This document shows, piece by piece, positions 21,433-30,444 of a DNA stretch of 64,000 nt. The DNA lies in contig NZ_LMEC01000026.1 in assembly GCF_001425265.1 (NCBI RefSeq), positions 247,392-311,391 of the forward strand, written 5' to 3'. A program made the position numbers and the translations under genes. The stretch is from Massilia sp. Root418. GTDB lineage: Bacteria > Pseudomonadota > Gammaproteobacteria > Burkholderiales > Burkholderiaceae_D. Below the pieces are notes generated by a model. It did no database searches. It had not been told where the DNA came from and worked only from the letters and a program-made list of their open reading frames with translations. Numbering within the stretch: position 1 is the first letter of the stretch; every line of letters begins with the position of its first letter.

Positions 21433-24300
21433 ATGACACGTCGCCGCAAATCCACCCTCACCGTCGCGGCGGCGTGCACCCTGGGCGCGGGGCTGCTCAT
21501 CACCAGCGTGCTGTTCGCCGCGGTCGGCGCGCTCGAATACGGCAAGCTGCAGCTCGACTTCGAGCAGCGCGCCAACCTGCGCACCGCCGCCATCCAGCGC
21601 GGCCTGAACGAGGCGGTGCAGGTGCTGAAAATGACCAACCAGCTGTTCGTGGCCGCCGCCCCGGTGAGCCGCCAGCAGTTCCATGACTTCACCGCGCCGC
21701 TGCTGCAGCAGTACCCCTTCATCCAGGCCTTCAATTACCACCGCATCGTGCCCCTGGCCGAGCGCCCGGCCTACGAGGCGGAGATGCGGCGCGTCTTCCC
21801 CGGCTTTACCATCACGGAAAACGACAACGGCGTGCTGCGCCCGGCCGGCGAGCGCGCCAGCTACGACGTGGTGCACTTCCTGGAGCCGCTGGAGGGCAAC
21901 CGGCGCGCCTTCGGCCTCGATTCCGGCTACAACCCGCAGATGCCGCTGGCCATCGACGACATCCTTACCACTGGCCAGCCGCATTCCACCGGCCTGCTCA
22001 AGCTGGCCCAGTCCAAGGGCAGCGAGCCCGGCCTGGTAATGATGATGCCGGTGTACCGCCGCGGCGCCCCGGTGGACACCGCGCAGCAGCGCCAGGCAGC
22101 CTGGCTGGGCGACACCGCCACCGTGATCCGCGCGCCCTCGCTGGTGAGCAAGATCCTGCAGTCGGCAGGCCTGCTGCAAGACAGCGGCCTGGCCCTGCGG
22201 GTCTACGTGGGCGCGCCGGCGCAGGCGTCCAACCTGGTGTTCAGCCATGGCGACCTGCCACCCGCGCCGGGCGCCAGCCATCCGCTGGCGCGCTGGTTCG
22301 CCTTCCACCAGCATGCGCTGTACCGCCAGACCTACACCGTGCTGGGCCGCCCCTGGGAAGTGCACGTGACCGCCCTGCCCCAGCCCTTCATCGACAGCCA
22401 TCTGGGGTCGCTGAGCACTTTGCTGGGCGGCGCGCTGTTCAGCGTGCTGATGGCGGCGCTGGTGCAAAGCCTGGTGCTGCGGTCGCGCCGCGTGCAGATG
22501 CTGGTCGATGCGCGCACCGCCGAACTGCGCCAGTCCAACGAGCGGCTGGCGGCCGACGTGGCCATGCGCAAGCACACCGAGCGCGCCCTGCTCGACAGCG
22601 AACAGCGCTTCCGCCGCCTGCTGGCGCTGTCTTCGGACTGGTACTGGGAACAGGACGCGTTCTACCGCTTCACCAGCATCACCGACGGCTTCTTCGAAAA
22701 GGGCCACATCAACCCGGGCCGCTTCATCGGCCGCACGCGCTGGGACAGCACGCCCGAGATGCTGACCTCGCGCTGGGGCCGCGACCACATCGCGCGGCTG
22801 GAAGCGCGCCTGCCATTTTCCCACCTGGAATACGCCATCACCGGCGACGACGGCGTGGTCCGCTGGTTCACCACCAGCGGCGAGCCGGTGTACGACGCGC
22901 GCGGCGAATTCAAGGGCTACCGCGGCACCGGCAGCGAAATCACCGAGCGCAAGCTGTCCGAGCAGCGCATCCACCACATCGCCCACCACGACGTGCTGAC
23001 CGGCCTGCCCAACCGCGCGCTGCTGCAGGACAGGCTGAGCCAGGCCATCGCCTACGCCAACCGCAGCGGCCATCCGATGTGGGTGCTGCTGATCGACCTG
23101 GACCGATTCAAGTTCGTCAACGACAGCCTGGGCCACAAGGCCGGCGACCTGCTGCTCAAGACCGTGGCCGAGCGCCTGCTGGCGGCGGTGCGCGCCAGCG
23201 ACACCGTGGCGCGCCTGTCGGGCGACGAGTTCGTGGCCATCCTGGGCGAATCGAACGAGGCCACGCTGTCGCCGGACATCGTGCAGCGCGTGATGCACGC
23301 GGTGGCGCAGCCGGTGATCCTGGAGGGCAAGGAATTCTTCGTCACCTGCAGCATCGGCGTGGCGTCGTACGACGGCGGCGGCAACGCCCAGCATCTGATC
23401 GAACACGCCGACATCGCCATGTACGCGGCCAAGAAGCTGGGCCGCAACAGCTTCCAGTTCTACGAGCCGGCCATGAACGAGGAGGCGCAGGAGCGCCTGC
23501 GCATCGAGAACGCGCTGCGCAAGGCGCTAGAACGCGGCGAATTCGCGTTGCACTACCAGCCGCAGGTGGACCTGGACAGCGGCCGCATCATCGGCGCCGA
23601 AGCGCTGCTGCGCTGGCAGCATCCGGAACTGGGGCTGGTGTCGCCGGCGCGCTTTATCGGGCTGGCGGAAGAAACCGGGCTGATCGTGCCGATCGGCGCC
23701 TGGGTGCTGCGCACGGCCTGCGCACAGGCCAAGGCGTGGCTGGAGCACAGCCACGGCCACGCGCCCATGAAGATGGCGGTAAACCTGTCTGCGCGCCAGT
23801 TCAGGCAGCCGGACCTGGTGCAGGTGATCGCGGCCGTGCTGGCCGAAACCGGCCTGCCGCCTGCCTGCCTGGAACTCGAGCTGACCGAAAGCCTGTTCAT
23901 GAACGACGTGGCGCAGGCGGTGAGCCTGCTGCACCAGCTGAAGGCGCTGGGCGTCACCTTGTCGATCGACGATTTCGGCACCGGCTATTCCAGCCTGTCC
24001 TACCTGCGCGATTTCCCGATCGACGTGCTGAAGATCGACCGTTCCTTCGTCAACGACATCGCCACCGATCCGGACGACGCCGCCATTGTGGTGTCGGTGA
24101 TCGCGCTGGCGCACAACCTGCAATTGCGGGTGGTGGCGGAAGGCGTGGAGAGCCGCGAGCAGCTGGACTTCCTGCAGCAGCACGGCTGCGACGCCATCCA
24201 GGGCTATTACTTCAGCCGCCCGGTGGCGCCCGAGCTGTTCGAGCAGATGGCGCGCCAGGGCCGCCACCTCGATTCGGCCAGTTCCACGCTGGCCGCCTGA
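21433..24300 (+). CDS. CHASE-PAS-GGDEF-EAL cyclic di-GMP turnover protein
   Basis: The 955-residue inner-membrane protein has, in order: a helix at about residues 10-35, a periplasmic CHASE sensor domain (FNYHRIVPLAERPAYEAEMR region), a second helix (about 330-350), a PAS domain with PAC (about 390-505), GGDEF and EAL. The GGDEF signature is SGDEF (S596), with an RxxD inhibitory site (RASD) just before it; SGDEF variants can be active. The EAL domain has EALLRW (E723), VNLSARQ, ELTES, DDFGTGYSSLSYL, KIDRSFV and AEGVES, so phosphodiesterase activity is expected. It is transcribed alone. Confidence 0.94.
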   Translation: MTRRRKSTLTVAAACTLGAGLLITSVLFAAVGALEYGKLQLDFEQRANLRTAAIQRGLNEAVQVLKMTNQLFVAAAPVSRQQFHDFTAPLLQQYPFIQAFNYHRIVPLAERPAYEAEMRRVFPGFTITENDNGVLRPAGERASYDVVHFLEPLEGNRRAFGLDSGYNPQMPLAIDDILTTGQPHSTGLLKLAQSKGSEPGLVMMMPVYRRGAPVDTAQQRQAAWLGDTATVIRAPSLVSKILQSAGLLQDSGLALRVYVGAPAQASNLVFSHGDLPPAPGASHPLARWFAFHQHALYRQTYTVLGRPWEVHVTALPQPFIDSHLGSLSTLLGGALFSVLMAALVQSLVLRSRRVQMLVDARTAELRQSNERLAADVAMRKHTERALLDSEQRFRRLLALSSDWYWEQDAFYRFTSITDGFFEKGHINPGRFIGRTRWDSTPEMLTSRWGRDHIARLEARLPFSHLEYAITGDDGVVRWFTTSGEPVYDARGEFKGYRGTGSEITERKLSEQRIHHIAHHDVLTGLPNRALLQDRLSQAIAYANRSGHPMWVLLIDLDRFKFVNDSLGHKAGDLLLKTVAERLLAAVRASDTVARLSGDEFVAILGESNEATLSPDIVQRVMHAVAQPVILEGKEFFVTCSIGVASYDGGGNAQHLIEHADIAMYAAKKLGRNSFQFYEPAMNEEAQERLRIENALRKALERGEFALHYQPQVDLDSGRIIGAEALLRWQHPELGLVSPARFIGLAEETGLIVPIGAWVLRTACAQAKAWLEHSHGHAPMKMAVNLSARQFRQPDLVQVIAAVLAETGLPPACLELELTESLFMNDVAQAVSLLHQLKALGVTLSIDDFGTGYSSLSYLRDFPIDVLKIDRSFVNDIATDPDDAAIVVSVIALAHNLQLRVVAEGVESREQLDFLQQHGCDAIQGYYFSRPVAPELFEQMARQGRHLDSASSTLAA

Positions 24301-25314
24301 TTAGTTAAATATCTGCTTCAGTGACTGCGCATCCTGCAATGCATCGCTCCAGGCTGCCAACTGCTCCTCACTGGCGTTGGCCAGCTTGCGCTGGACAGTG
24401 CGCGGCAGCGGCCCGAAGCGCCGCGTCAGCAAGCGCTCCAGCAACGCGGCGGCCCCTGCCTTCCTGCCTTGCTCCAGCCCTTGCTCCAGCCCTTGCTCCA
24501 GCCCTTTCTTCAGCCCCCTCTTCATGCCCTTGTCAATGAACATTTCTTCCAACGGCGTAACCCATTCCATTGGGTTTTTCATATCGAGTTCCATGTTGTG
24601 CTCCTTCCCCAACCGGCGAACACCCCGCCAGTAGCGCTCGTGCTGCAGTGGCGGCAGGGCCATCATCCAGTTAATCACCTTGAACAGCATAATTATGCGC
24701 CGTTTGCTCCAGCCATGTTCATACAGTAGCTTGGTCATTTGCCACTTGGCCGCGTAGAGCTGATCGGGATCATGCCGGGCCTGCTGCGTGCGCAGATGTG
24801 CCAGTGTCACCAGGGCGAACGGATTACGGGAAGCCATCAAGGCATCGGCCTGCCCAGCAAAATCAAGCAACTTGGCTGTGGCGAAAGAGATCCCCATCAC
24901 CGTGCCTAGCAGCTGGTTGTGGAAGGCATGCGGACGCCAGCCGGGATCGTCGTCGGCCAGCAGCACCAGGCTGGCAACCTGCCGGCCGTACTCATTGAAA
25001 ATACGGTAGTTGTAATCGAATACACGGCGCGCCAGCGATCCATCGCGCTGCGCCTGGACTTCGACATGGATCAGCACCCACTGCTCGCTCCCATCGCGCA
25101 GGCGGACCTCGACCAGTTTGTCAGCCACCATGCCGTCCGGGGCGTCGCCAAAGCTGATGCCCGCCAGCTCTTTGTCACGGAAGCGCGGCCGCACCGTCCA
25201 GTCGATCCTGGCACAGAGCTCGGTGAAAAAGAAGGCCATGAAGGCGCGGAAAGCATGCGTCAACGCAGCTTTCCAAGGCAGATCGTAACGCGCTGGCGGG
25301 ACGGCATTCGGCAT
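24301..25314 (-). CDS. Rpn-family recombination-promoting nuclease / putative transposase
   Basis: The 337-residue protein has an N-terminal PD-(D/E)XK nuclease domain of the Rpn/YhgA-like group: FGDAPDGMVADKLVEVRLRD, then WVLIHVEVQAQ (catalytic E-x-Q), then YNYRIFNEYGRQVASLVLLA. Rpn proteins cut DNA and stimulate RecA-independent recombination. A low-complexity linker (KGLEQGLEQGLEQG) joins a C-terminal DUF4351-like helical domain (LLERLLTRRFGPLP to QSLKQIF). The stop is adjacent to the stop of the GGDEF-EAL gene. Such genes are often mobile or multicopy; no flanking repeats are seen here. Confidence 0.88.
   Translation of the reverse strand: MPNAVPPARYDLPWKAALTHAFRAFMAFFFTELCARIDWTVRPRFRDKELAGISFGDAPDGMVADKLVEVRLRDGSEQWVLIHVEVQAQRDGSLARRVFDYNYRIFNEYGRQVASLVLLADDDPGWRPHAFHNQLLGTVMGISFATAKLLDFAGQADALMASRNPFALVTLAHLRTQQARHDPDQLYAAKWQMTKLLYEHGWSKRRIIMLFKVINWMMALPPLQHERYWRGVRRLGKEHNMELDMKNPMEWVTPLEEMFIDKGMKRGLKKGLEQGLEQGLEQGRKAGAAALLERLLTRRFGPLPRTVQRKLANASEEQLAAWSDALQDAQSLKQIFN
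24468..24515 (-). repeat. 12-bp tandem repeat inside the Rpn gene
   Basis: The unit CTTGCTCCAGCC occurs three times exactly and a fourth time degenerately. It encodes repeats of Gly-Leu-Glu-Gln. Rpn genes are known for in-frame repeats at this position, and copy-number change here would alter the linker length. Confidence 0.8.
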
Positions 25315-25395
25315 CCAGCCAGTCTACGGCCACGCCCGGGCCCGCTGCATTGATCCAATGCAAACCGCAGCAGGTTCGGCGCGCGCCGCGGTTGC

Positions 25396-25872
25396 TTACT
25401 TGCGCTTGGCTGTCACCTGCTGGCGCGCCGCCTTGCGCAGCTTGGCCTGCTCGAAGCGGGCTTTTTGTTCCTCGGTCTCGGGCACCAGCGGCGGCACGGC
25501 GACCGGCTTGCGGTCCTTGTCCACCGCCACCATGGTGAAGTAGCAGCTGTTCGCGTGGCGCACCAGGCGCTGCTGGATGTTTTCCGTCACCACGCGGATG
25601 CCCACTTCCATCGAGGTGTTGCCGGTGTAGTTGATCGACGCCAGGAAGGTCACCAGCTCGCCCACGTGGATGGGCTGCAGGAACATCACCTGGTCCACCG
25701 ACAAAGTCACCACGTAGCTGGCCGAATAGCGGCTGGCGCAGGCATAGGCCACGCTGTCGAGGTATTTCAGGATGGTACCGCCATGCACATTGCCGGAAAA
25801 GTTGGCCATGTCGGGCGTCATCAGAACGGTCATCGTCAGCTCGTGGGCCGACCAGTGCATTGCGCTATCCAT
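25396..25872 (-). CDS. Acyl-CoA thioesterase, hotdog fold (YciA-like)
   Basis: This 158-residue single hotdog domain hydrolyses acyl-CoA thioesters. It carries the active-site block DMANFSGNVHGGTILKYLDS (about residues 21-40) and VTLSVDQVMFLQPIHVGELV. A C-terminal lysine-rich tail (KLRKAARQQVTAKRK) is unusual for the family. The ATG at 25872 is chosen, since the open frame upstream has no similarity. It follows the 121-residue gene by 26 bp. Confidence 0.9.
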   Translation of the reverse strand: MDSAMHWSAHELTMTVLMTPDMANFSGNVHGGTILKYLDSVAYACASRYSASYVVTLSVDQVMFLQPIHVGELVTFLASINYTGNTSMEVGIRVVTENIQQRLVRHANSCYFTMVAVDKDRKPVAVPPLVPETEEQKARFEQAKLRKAARQQVTAKRK

Positions 25873-25898
25873 TGAAAAACCTTGAGAGTTGAGGGGTG

Positions 25899-26264
25899 TC
25901 AGATGCCTTGGGCTTCGATGTCGGCCAGCGATTCGCGGCCCTTGTCGGTGATGTCGTAGCCGCCGTCGCGCGCCACGATGTGCGCCTTCTTGCCGAGGAA
26001 GGTGGCCACGTCGGTGTCCAGCTTGACGTCGCCGCCAGCCGCGACCGCGCGCAGGCCGAGCACGCAGCGGCGCAGGAACAGCGCCTGCTGGCCCTTTTCG
26101 GTCAGGGTGATGTGCCCGTTGCGGGCGATGCTGAACATCTTGAGCCCGGACAGGCGCTTGGTGTTGCGGCCGATGCATGCACTGATGCGCTCGCCCAGCT
26201 TGAGGCCGCGTGCGACCTCTTTCAGAGCGTCGTATTCATCGGCGGAGAGTTTTTCGTTTTTCAT
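25899..26264 (-). CDS. Hypothetical protein, 121 aa
   Basis: I do not recognise this family. Two similar halves end in LTEKGQQAL and ITDKGRESLADIE, the kind of segment that closes winged-helix domains, so a pair of wing-like folds is possible. There is no signal peptide or membrane segment. Codon use matches the neighbours. It is in an operon with the thioesterase. Confidence 0.6.
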   Translation of the reverse strand: MKNEKLSADEYDALKEVARGLKLGERISACIGRNTKRLSGLKMFSIARNGHITLTEKGQQALFLRRCVLGLRAVAAGGDVKLDTDVATFLGKKAHIVARDGGYDITDKGRESLADIEAQGI

Positions 26265-26376
26265 TGCCTAAATTCCAAAAGAGACTTGCGGCCCTCATGG
26301 TACGCGCCCTGTAGCGCCAGGGCAAGGCAATGCGGCCGCGAGCTTGCGCCCGGCGGCCCGTTTCAGCGGCGCTGGC

Positions 26377-26526
26377 TTACTTCAGCGCCTGGACGGCGAA
26401 CCACGCGACAGCGGCGCCGGCCGCGGCGGTAAACAGCAGCAGGGCCTGCACACGCTTGGTGCTGAGGGCGTTCAGGGCGGCATGGCGGCGGCCAAGATAG
26501 ATTTTATTGTGTAAGGAATTGCCCAT
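26377..26526 (-). CDS. Small single-span membrane protein, 49 aa
   Basis: Starting at the ATG at 26526, which has a strong GGAGG site five bases away, the product has a basic N-terminus (GNSLHNKIYLGRRHAALNAL) and one hydrophobic helix (ALLLFTAAAGAAVAWFAVQAL) at the C-terminal end. Function is unknown. A longer upstream frame exists but contains the ribosome site and is unlikely to be translated. Confidence 0.6.
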   Translation of the reverse strand: MGNSLHNKIYLGRRHAALNALSTKRVQALLLFTAAAGAAVAWFAVQALK

Positions 26527-26734
26527 GATGGCCTCCGAGATCAATAAACCGAATGTCGATGATTCATTATATGAACAGATTCGTGACGGTACTGTGACGG
26601 CCGGCACAAACACAGAAATATGTAGCTAGCCTGCAACGCAGTTTCACGGCAATCAATGTTGTCCGTGCCGCTACGGCGCGCCACGGCCGGCCGCTGCCTG
26701 CTAGGCTTTTGGCCTTACACCACGGGAGAACATC

Positions 26735-26905
26735 ATGAACCAGGCCACCCAACCCAAACCCGGCAACGGCGACGCCGAACGCAGCGCGGACCATATGACC
26801 GAGGAAGCGGACATCGGCAGCGGCGAGAAAACGCCGGCCGAGCGCGAGACCGACGAACAGATCAAGACAGTGCCATCCAAGCCCGCCGGCAAGGCGCCGG
26901 CCTGA
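26735..26905 (+). CDS. Small hydrophilic protein, 56 aa
   Basis: The gene starts at an ATG with a GGGAG ribosome site and encodes a strongly charged, disordered peptide rich in Glu, Asp, Lys and Pro (from NQATQPKPGNGDAERSAD to SKPAGKAPA). No fold or family was recognised. It is convergent with the next small gene, with 16 bp between the stops. Coding is supported by third-position GC and the ribosome site only. Confidence 0.55.
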   Translation: MNQATQPKPGNGDAERSADHMTEEADIGSGEKTPAERETDEQIKTVPSKPAGKAPA

Positions 26906-26921
26906 GCAGCGGCCGCCGCCG

Positions 26922-27086
26922 TCACTGCGCCTTGATCGGCGGCTGCGGCGGCTCGGGTTCCTCGATGGGCGGGATCTCCGGCAAGGGCGTGTTGTCCGGC
27001 GGCGGATCCTTTTCGGGTTCCGGCGGCGGGACATCCGGTTCGGGCGTGGTATGGGCCCGGATAAAGGCACTGACGATACGGCTCAT
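26922..27086 (-). CDS. Small Pro/Glu-rich protein, 54 aa
   Basis: It has an ATG at 27086 with a GGAG ribosome site, then MSRIVSAFIRAHTTPEPD and a tail of alternating proline and acidic residues (PPPEPEKDPPPDN, PIEEPEPPQPP). The tail is likely extended and disordered. Short proteins of this composition occur widely in Oxalobacteraceae; no function is known to me. It is convergent with the 56-residue gene. Confidence 0.5.
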   Translation of the reverse strand: MSRIVSAFIRAHTTPEPDVPPPEPEKDPPPDNTPLPEIPPIEEPEPPQPPIKAQ

Positions 27087-27220
27087 GGCGTTCTCCTGTT
27101 TCTGCTGCGGCGGGCGGCCCGCCTCAAGCTGAAGCGAAGCCCCCCTTCCGAAATGGCAAATTGTGGCGTGCCCGGACGCGGTCTACACTGGCTCATCGCA
27201 TCAATCTTGACGAGCCCACC

Positions 27221-28078
27221 ATGACTTCCGACACCAACGACATTACCTTGCTACAGCAGTGGACGGGGAAAACGGAAACCCTGCATGACGTGGTGCGGCC
27301 CGAGGCGGTAGCCGCGCTGGCTGCCACGCTAGACTATCCGAGCGCGCCGCCGCACGGCGCACCCTTGCCGCCTTTATGGCACTGGATCAACTTCTGGACC
27401 ACCGCCCCGCAGTCGGGCCTGGGTCCGGACGGCCATGCGCGCCGGGGCGGCTTCCTGCCCCCGGTGCCGCAGCCGCGCCGCATGTGGGCCGGGGGACGCC
27501 TCACCTTTCCCGGCAGCGTGCCGGTGGGTGCCGCCATCAGCCGCACCTCCACCATCCTCGATATCGCGCAAAAGAGCGGCGCCGGCGGCCAGCTCACCTT
27601 CGTCACCGTGCGCCACGACATCCGCCACGACGGCCAGCTCGCCATCACCGAGGAGCACGACATTGTCTACCGCGACCTGCCCGCCCCCGGCAGCGCCGGC
27701 CCGGCACCCAAAATGCCGCCCGGCGAAGCGCAGTGGACCCGCAAGATCTCGCCCGACCCGGTGCTGCTGTTCCGCTACTCCGCGCTCACCTTCAACGGCC
27801 ACCGCATCCATTACGACCGCAGCTACGTCACCGAGGTGGAAGGCTATCCCGGCCTGATCGTGCACGGCCCGCTGATCGCCACGCTGCTGATGGAACTGCT
27901 GCGCGACAGGCTGCCACAGGCGCGCGTGGCGGCATTCAGCTTCCGCGCCGTCTCGCCGCTGTTCGACACCGCCCCCTTCAGCGTGAACGGCCGCCACAAC
28001 GCGGACGGCACCGTCACCCTGTGGGCGGCCAACAGCCGCGGCGAACTGGCCATGCAGGCCGAAGCCACACTGGATTAA
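27221..28078 (+). CDS. ich: Itaconyl-CoA hydratase (MaoC/HTD2-like)
   Basis: The 285-residue double-hotdog hydratase resembles mesaconyl-C4-CoA hydratase and fungal HTD2. Key blocks are LPPLWHWINFW, RRMWAGGRLTFPG, and the catalytic region FNGHRIHYDRSYVTEVEGYP followed by LIVHGPLIATLLMELL. In the itaconate pathway the enzyme hydrates itaconyl-CoA to citramalyl-CoA. The order with acyl-CoA dehydrogenase, CoA-transferase, MmgE/PrpD, CitE-like lyase, TRAP protein and LysR matches the P. aeruginosa PA0877-PA0884 itaconate region. The assignment rests on this synteny plus family. Confidence 0.82.
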   Translation: MTSDTNDITLLQQWTGKTETLHDVVRPEAVAALAATLDYPSAPPHGAPLPPLWHWINFWTTAPQSGLGPDGHARRGGFLPPVPQPRRMWAGGRLTFPGSVPVGAAISRTSTILDIAQKSGAGGQLTFVTVRHDIRHDGQLAITEEHDIVYRDLPAPGSAGPAPKMPPGEAQWTRKISPDPVLLFRYSALTFNGHRIHYDRSYVTEVEGYPGLIVHGPLIATLLMELLRDRLPQARVAAFSFRAVSPLFDTAPFSVNGRHNADGTVTLWAANSRGELAMQAEATLD

Positions 28079-28091
28079 CCCCGGAGATACC

Positions 28092-29252
28092 ATGCACATC
28101 CCAACCCAGGACCACCAGGACATCCGCGACGCGGTGCGCGCACTGTGCGCCGAGTTCCCATCCTCCTACTTCCGCCAGGTCGACGAGCAGCGCGGCTATC
28201 CAGAAGCCTTCGTCGACGCGCTCACCAAGGCCGGCTGGCTGGCCGCGCTGATCCCGCAGGAATACGGCGGCTCCGGACTGGGCCTGACCGAGGCATCCGT
28301 CATCATGGAGGAAATCAACCGCTCCGGCGGCAATTCCGGCGCCTGCCACGGCCAGATGTACAACATGGGCACCCTGCTGCGGCACGGTTCCGAGGCACAG
28401 AAGGCGCTCTACCTGCCGAAGATCGCCAGCGGCGAACTGCGCCTGCAATCGATGGCCGTGACCGAGCCCACCACCGGCACCGACACCACCAAGATCAAGA
28501 CCACCGCCGTGAAGAAGGGCGACCGCTATGTGGTCAACGGCCAGAAGGTATGGATCTCGCGCGTGCAGCACTCGGACCTGATGATACTGCTGGCGCGCAC
28601 CACGCCGCTGGCCGAGGTGACCAAAAAGTCTGAAGGCATGTCCATCTTCCTGGTCGACATCAAGGACGCGATGGCGCAGGGCATGTCGGTGGTGCCCATC
28701 CTGAACATGGTGAACCACGAAACCAATGAGCTGTTCTTCGAGAACCTGGAAATCCCGGCCGAAAACCTGATCGGCGAAGAGGGCAAGGGCTTCAAGTACA
28801 TCCTGGACGGCCTGAACGCCGAGCGCACGCTGATTGCCGCCGAGTGCATCGGCGACGGCTACTGGTTCATCGACAAGGTCACCAAATACGTCAACGAGCG
28901 GGTGGTGTTCGGCCGCCCCATCGGCCAGAACCAGGGCGTGCAGTTCCCGATCGCGAAAGCGTATGTGAACCTGGAAGCGGCCAACCTGATGCGCTACAAG
29001 GCCTGCGCGCTGTTCGACGCGCACCAGCCCTGCGGCACCCAGGCCAACATGGCCAAGATGCTGGCTGCGGACGCGTCCTGGGAAGCGGCCAACGCCTGCC
29101 TGCAGTTCCACGGCGGCTTCGGCTTCGCCCACGAATACGACGTGGAGCGCAAGTTCCGCGAAACGCGCTTGTACCAGGTGGCGCCGATCTCCACCAACCT
29201 GATCCTGTCCTTCGTGGCCGAACACGTGCTCGGCATGCCGCGCTCGTTCTGA
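28092..29252 (+). CDS. Acyl-CoA dehydrogenase of the itaconate cluster
   Basis: The 386-residue flavoprotein has the three ACAD domains: helical N-terminus (ALIPQEYGGSGLGLTEASVI), beta barrel (MAVTEPTTGTDTTKIKTTAV, YVVNGQKVWISRVQHSDL) and C-terminal bundle (FGRPIGQNQGVQFPIAKAYV, QFHGGFGFAHEYDVERKFRE). Where short-chain ACADs carry the catalytic Glu (YEGT), this protein reads QVAPISTNLI, so that base is missing. The gene starts 13 bp after ich and ends 10 bp before the CoA-transferase gene. Its step in the pathway is unknown; the Pseudomonas locus has the same unassigned gene. Confidence 0.88.
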   Translation: MHIPTQDHQDIRDAVRALCAEFPSSYFRQVDEQRGYPEAFVDALTKAGWLAALIPQEYGGSGLGLTEASVIMEEINRSGGNSGACHGQMYNMGTLLRHGSEAQKALYLPKIASGELRLQSMAVTEPTTGTDTTKIKTTAVKKGDRYVVNGQKVWISRVQHSDLMILLARTTPLAEVTKKSEGMSIFLVDIKDAMAQGMSVVPILNMVNHETNELFFENLEIPAENLIGEEGKGFKYILDGLNAERTLIAAECIGDGYWFIDKVTKYVNERVVFGRPIGQNQGVQFPIAKAYVNLEAANLMRYKACALFDAHQPCGTQANMAKMLAADASWEAANACLQFHGGFGFAHEYDVERKFRETRLYQVAPISTNLILSFVAEHVLGMPRSF

Positions 29253-29262
29253 GGAGAATTCC

Positions 29263-30441
29263 ATGCGTCCGCTCGATGGCATCACCGTCATAACGCTGGA
29301 ACACGCGATTGCCGCGCCGTTCTGCACCCGCCAGCTGGCCGACCTGGGCGCGCGCGTCATCAAGGTGGAGCGCCCCGGCGTGGGCGATTTCGCGCGCGCC
29401 TACGACGCCCGCGCGCGCGGCCTGGCCTCGCACTTCGTCTGGACCAACCGCTCCAAGGAAAGCCTGACGCTGGACGTGAAGCACGCCGAAGCCGCCGTCA
29501 TCCTCGGCAAGCTGCTGGAAGATGCGGACGTGCTAGTGCAGAACCTGGCGCCCGGCGCCGCCGCGCGGCTCGGCCTGTCGTACCAGGCGCTCAAGGAGCG
29601 GTTTCCGCGCATGATCGTGTGCGACATCTCCGGCTACGGCGCGGACGGACCTTACCGCGACAAGAAGGCCTACGACCTGCTGATCCAGAGCGAGTCCGGC
29701 TTCCTGTCGATTACCGGCACGCCGGACGAGCCGGCCAAGGCGGGCTGCTCGATCGCCGACATCGCGGCCGGCATGTACGCCTATACCAACATCCTGGCGG
29801 CACTGATCCAGCGCGGCAAGACCGGGCAAGGCTGCCATATCGACGTGTCCATGCTGGAGAGCATGGCCGAGTGGATGAGTTATCCGCTGTACTACGCCAT
29901 GGACGGCGCGGCGCCGCCGCCGCGCGCCGGCGCCGCGCACGCCACCATCTATCCCTATGGCCCCTTCCCGGCCGGCGACGGCAAGACCGTGATGCTGGGC
30001 TTGCAGAATGAACGCGAGTGGGAACTGTTCTGCAGCAAGGTGCTGCTGCGGCCGGAACTGGCGAAAGACCCGCGCTATGCATCCAACGCCGTGCGCACGG
30101 CCGCGCGGGACGAGCTGCGCGAGATGATCGTGGCGGTATTCTCCACGCTGACGGCGGACCAGGTGATCGCGCGCCTGGACAGCGCGCAGATCGCCAATGC
30201 GCACATGAACGACATGCACGACCTGTGGCAGCACGCGCAGCTCAAGGCGCGCGGACGCTGGGTGGAGGTGGGCACGCCCGCCGGGACCATGCCGGCGCTG
30301 CTGCCGCCCGGCGTGCCGAACACCTACGAAGCGCGGATGGACGGCGTGCCGGCGCTGGGGCAGCACACGGACCAGATCCTGGGCAAGCTGGGTTATGGCG
30401 CGGAGGCCATCGCGGCGCTGCGCGGGGCACATGCCGTCTAA
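29263..30441 (+). CDS. ict: Family III CoA-transferase, probable itaconate CoA-transferase
   Basis: The 392-residue CaiB/BaiF protein has the blocks MRPLDGITVITLEHAIAAPF, GARVIKVERPGVGDFAR and NRSKESLTLDVKH. The family's catalytic Asp is at about residue 138 (AYDLLIQSESGF), followed by GQGCHIDVSMLES. In the pathway it would activate itaconate with succinyl-CoA or another donor. Gene context supports itaconate over the many other acids that this family handles. Confidence 0.84.
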   Translation: MRPLDGITVITLEHAIAAPFCTRQLADLGARVIKVERPGVGDFARAYDARARGLASHFVWTNRSKESLTLDVKHAEAAVILGKLLEDADVLVQNLAPGAAARLGLSYQALKERFPRMIVCDISGYGADGPYRDKKAYDLLIQSESGFLSITGTPDEPAKAGCSIADIAAGMYAYTNILAALIQRGKTGQGCHIDVSMLESMAEWMSYPLYYAMDGAAPPPRAGAAHATIYPYGPFPAGDGKTVMLGLQNEREWELFCSKVLLRPELAKDPRYASNAVRTAARDELREMIVAVFSTLTADQVIARLDSAQIANAHMNDMHDLWQHAQLKARGRWVEVGTPAGTMPALLPPGVPNTYEARMDGVPALGQHTDQILGKLGYGAEAIAALRGAHAV

Positions 30442-30444
30442 CAC

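Noticed and set aside
25314..25395. Mobile-element ends around the Rpn gene
   Set aside because: No inverted terminal repeats or target duplications were seen on either side.
26567..27070. A 167-codon arginine-rich open frame on the minus strand
   Set aside because: It overlaps two better-supported small genes in other frames, and its composition is typical of a GC-rich shadow frame.
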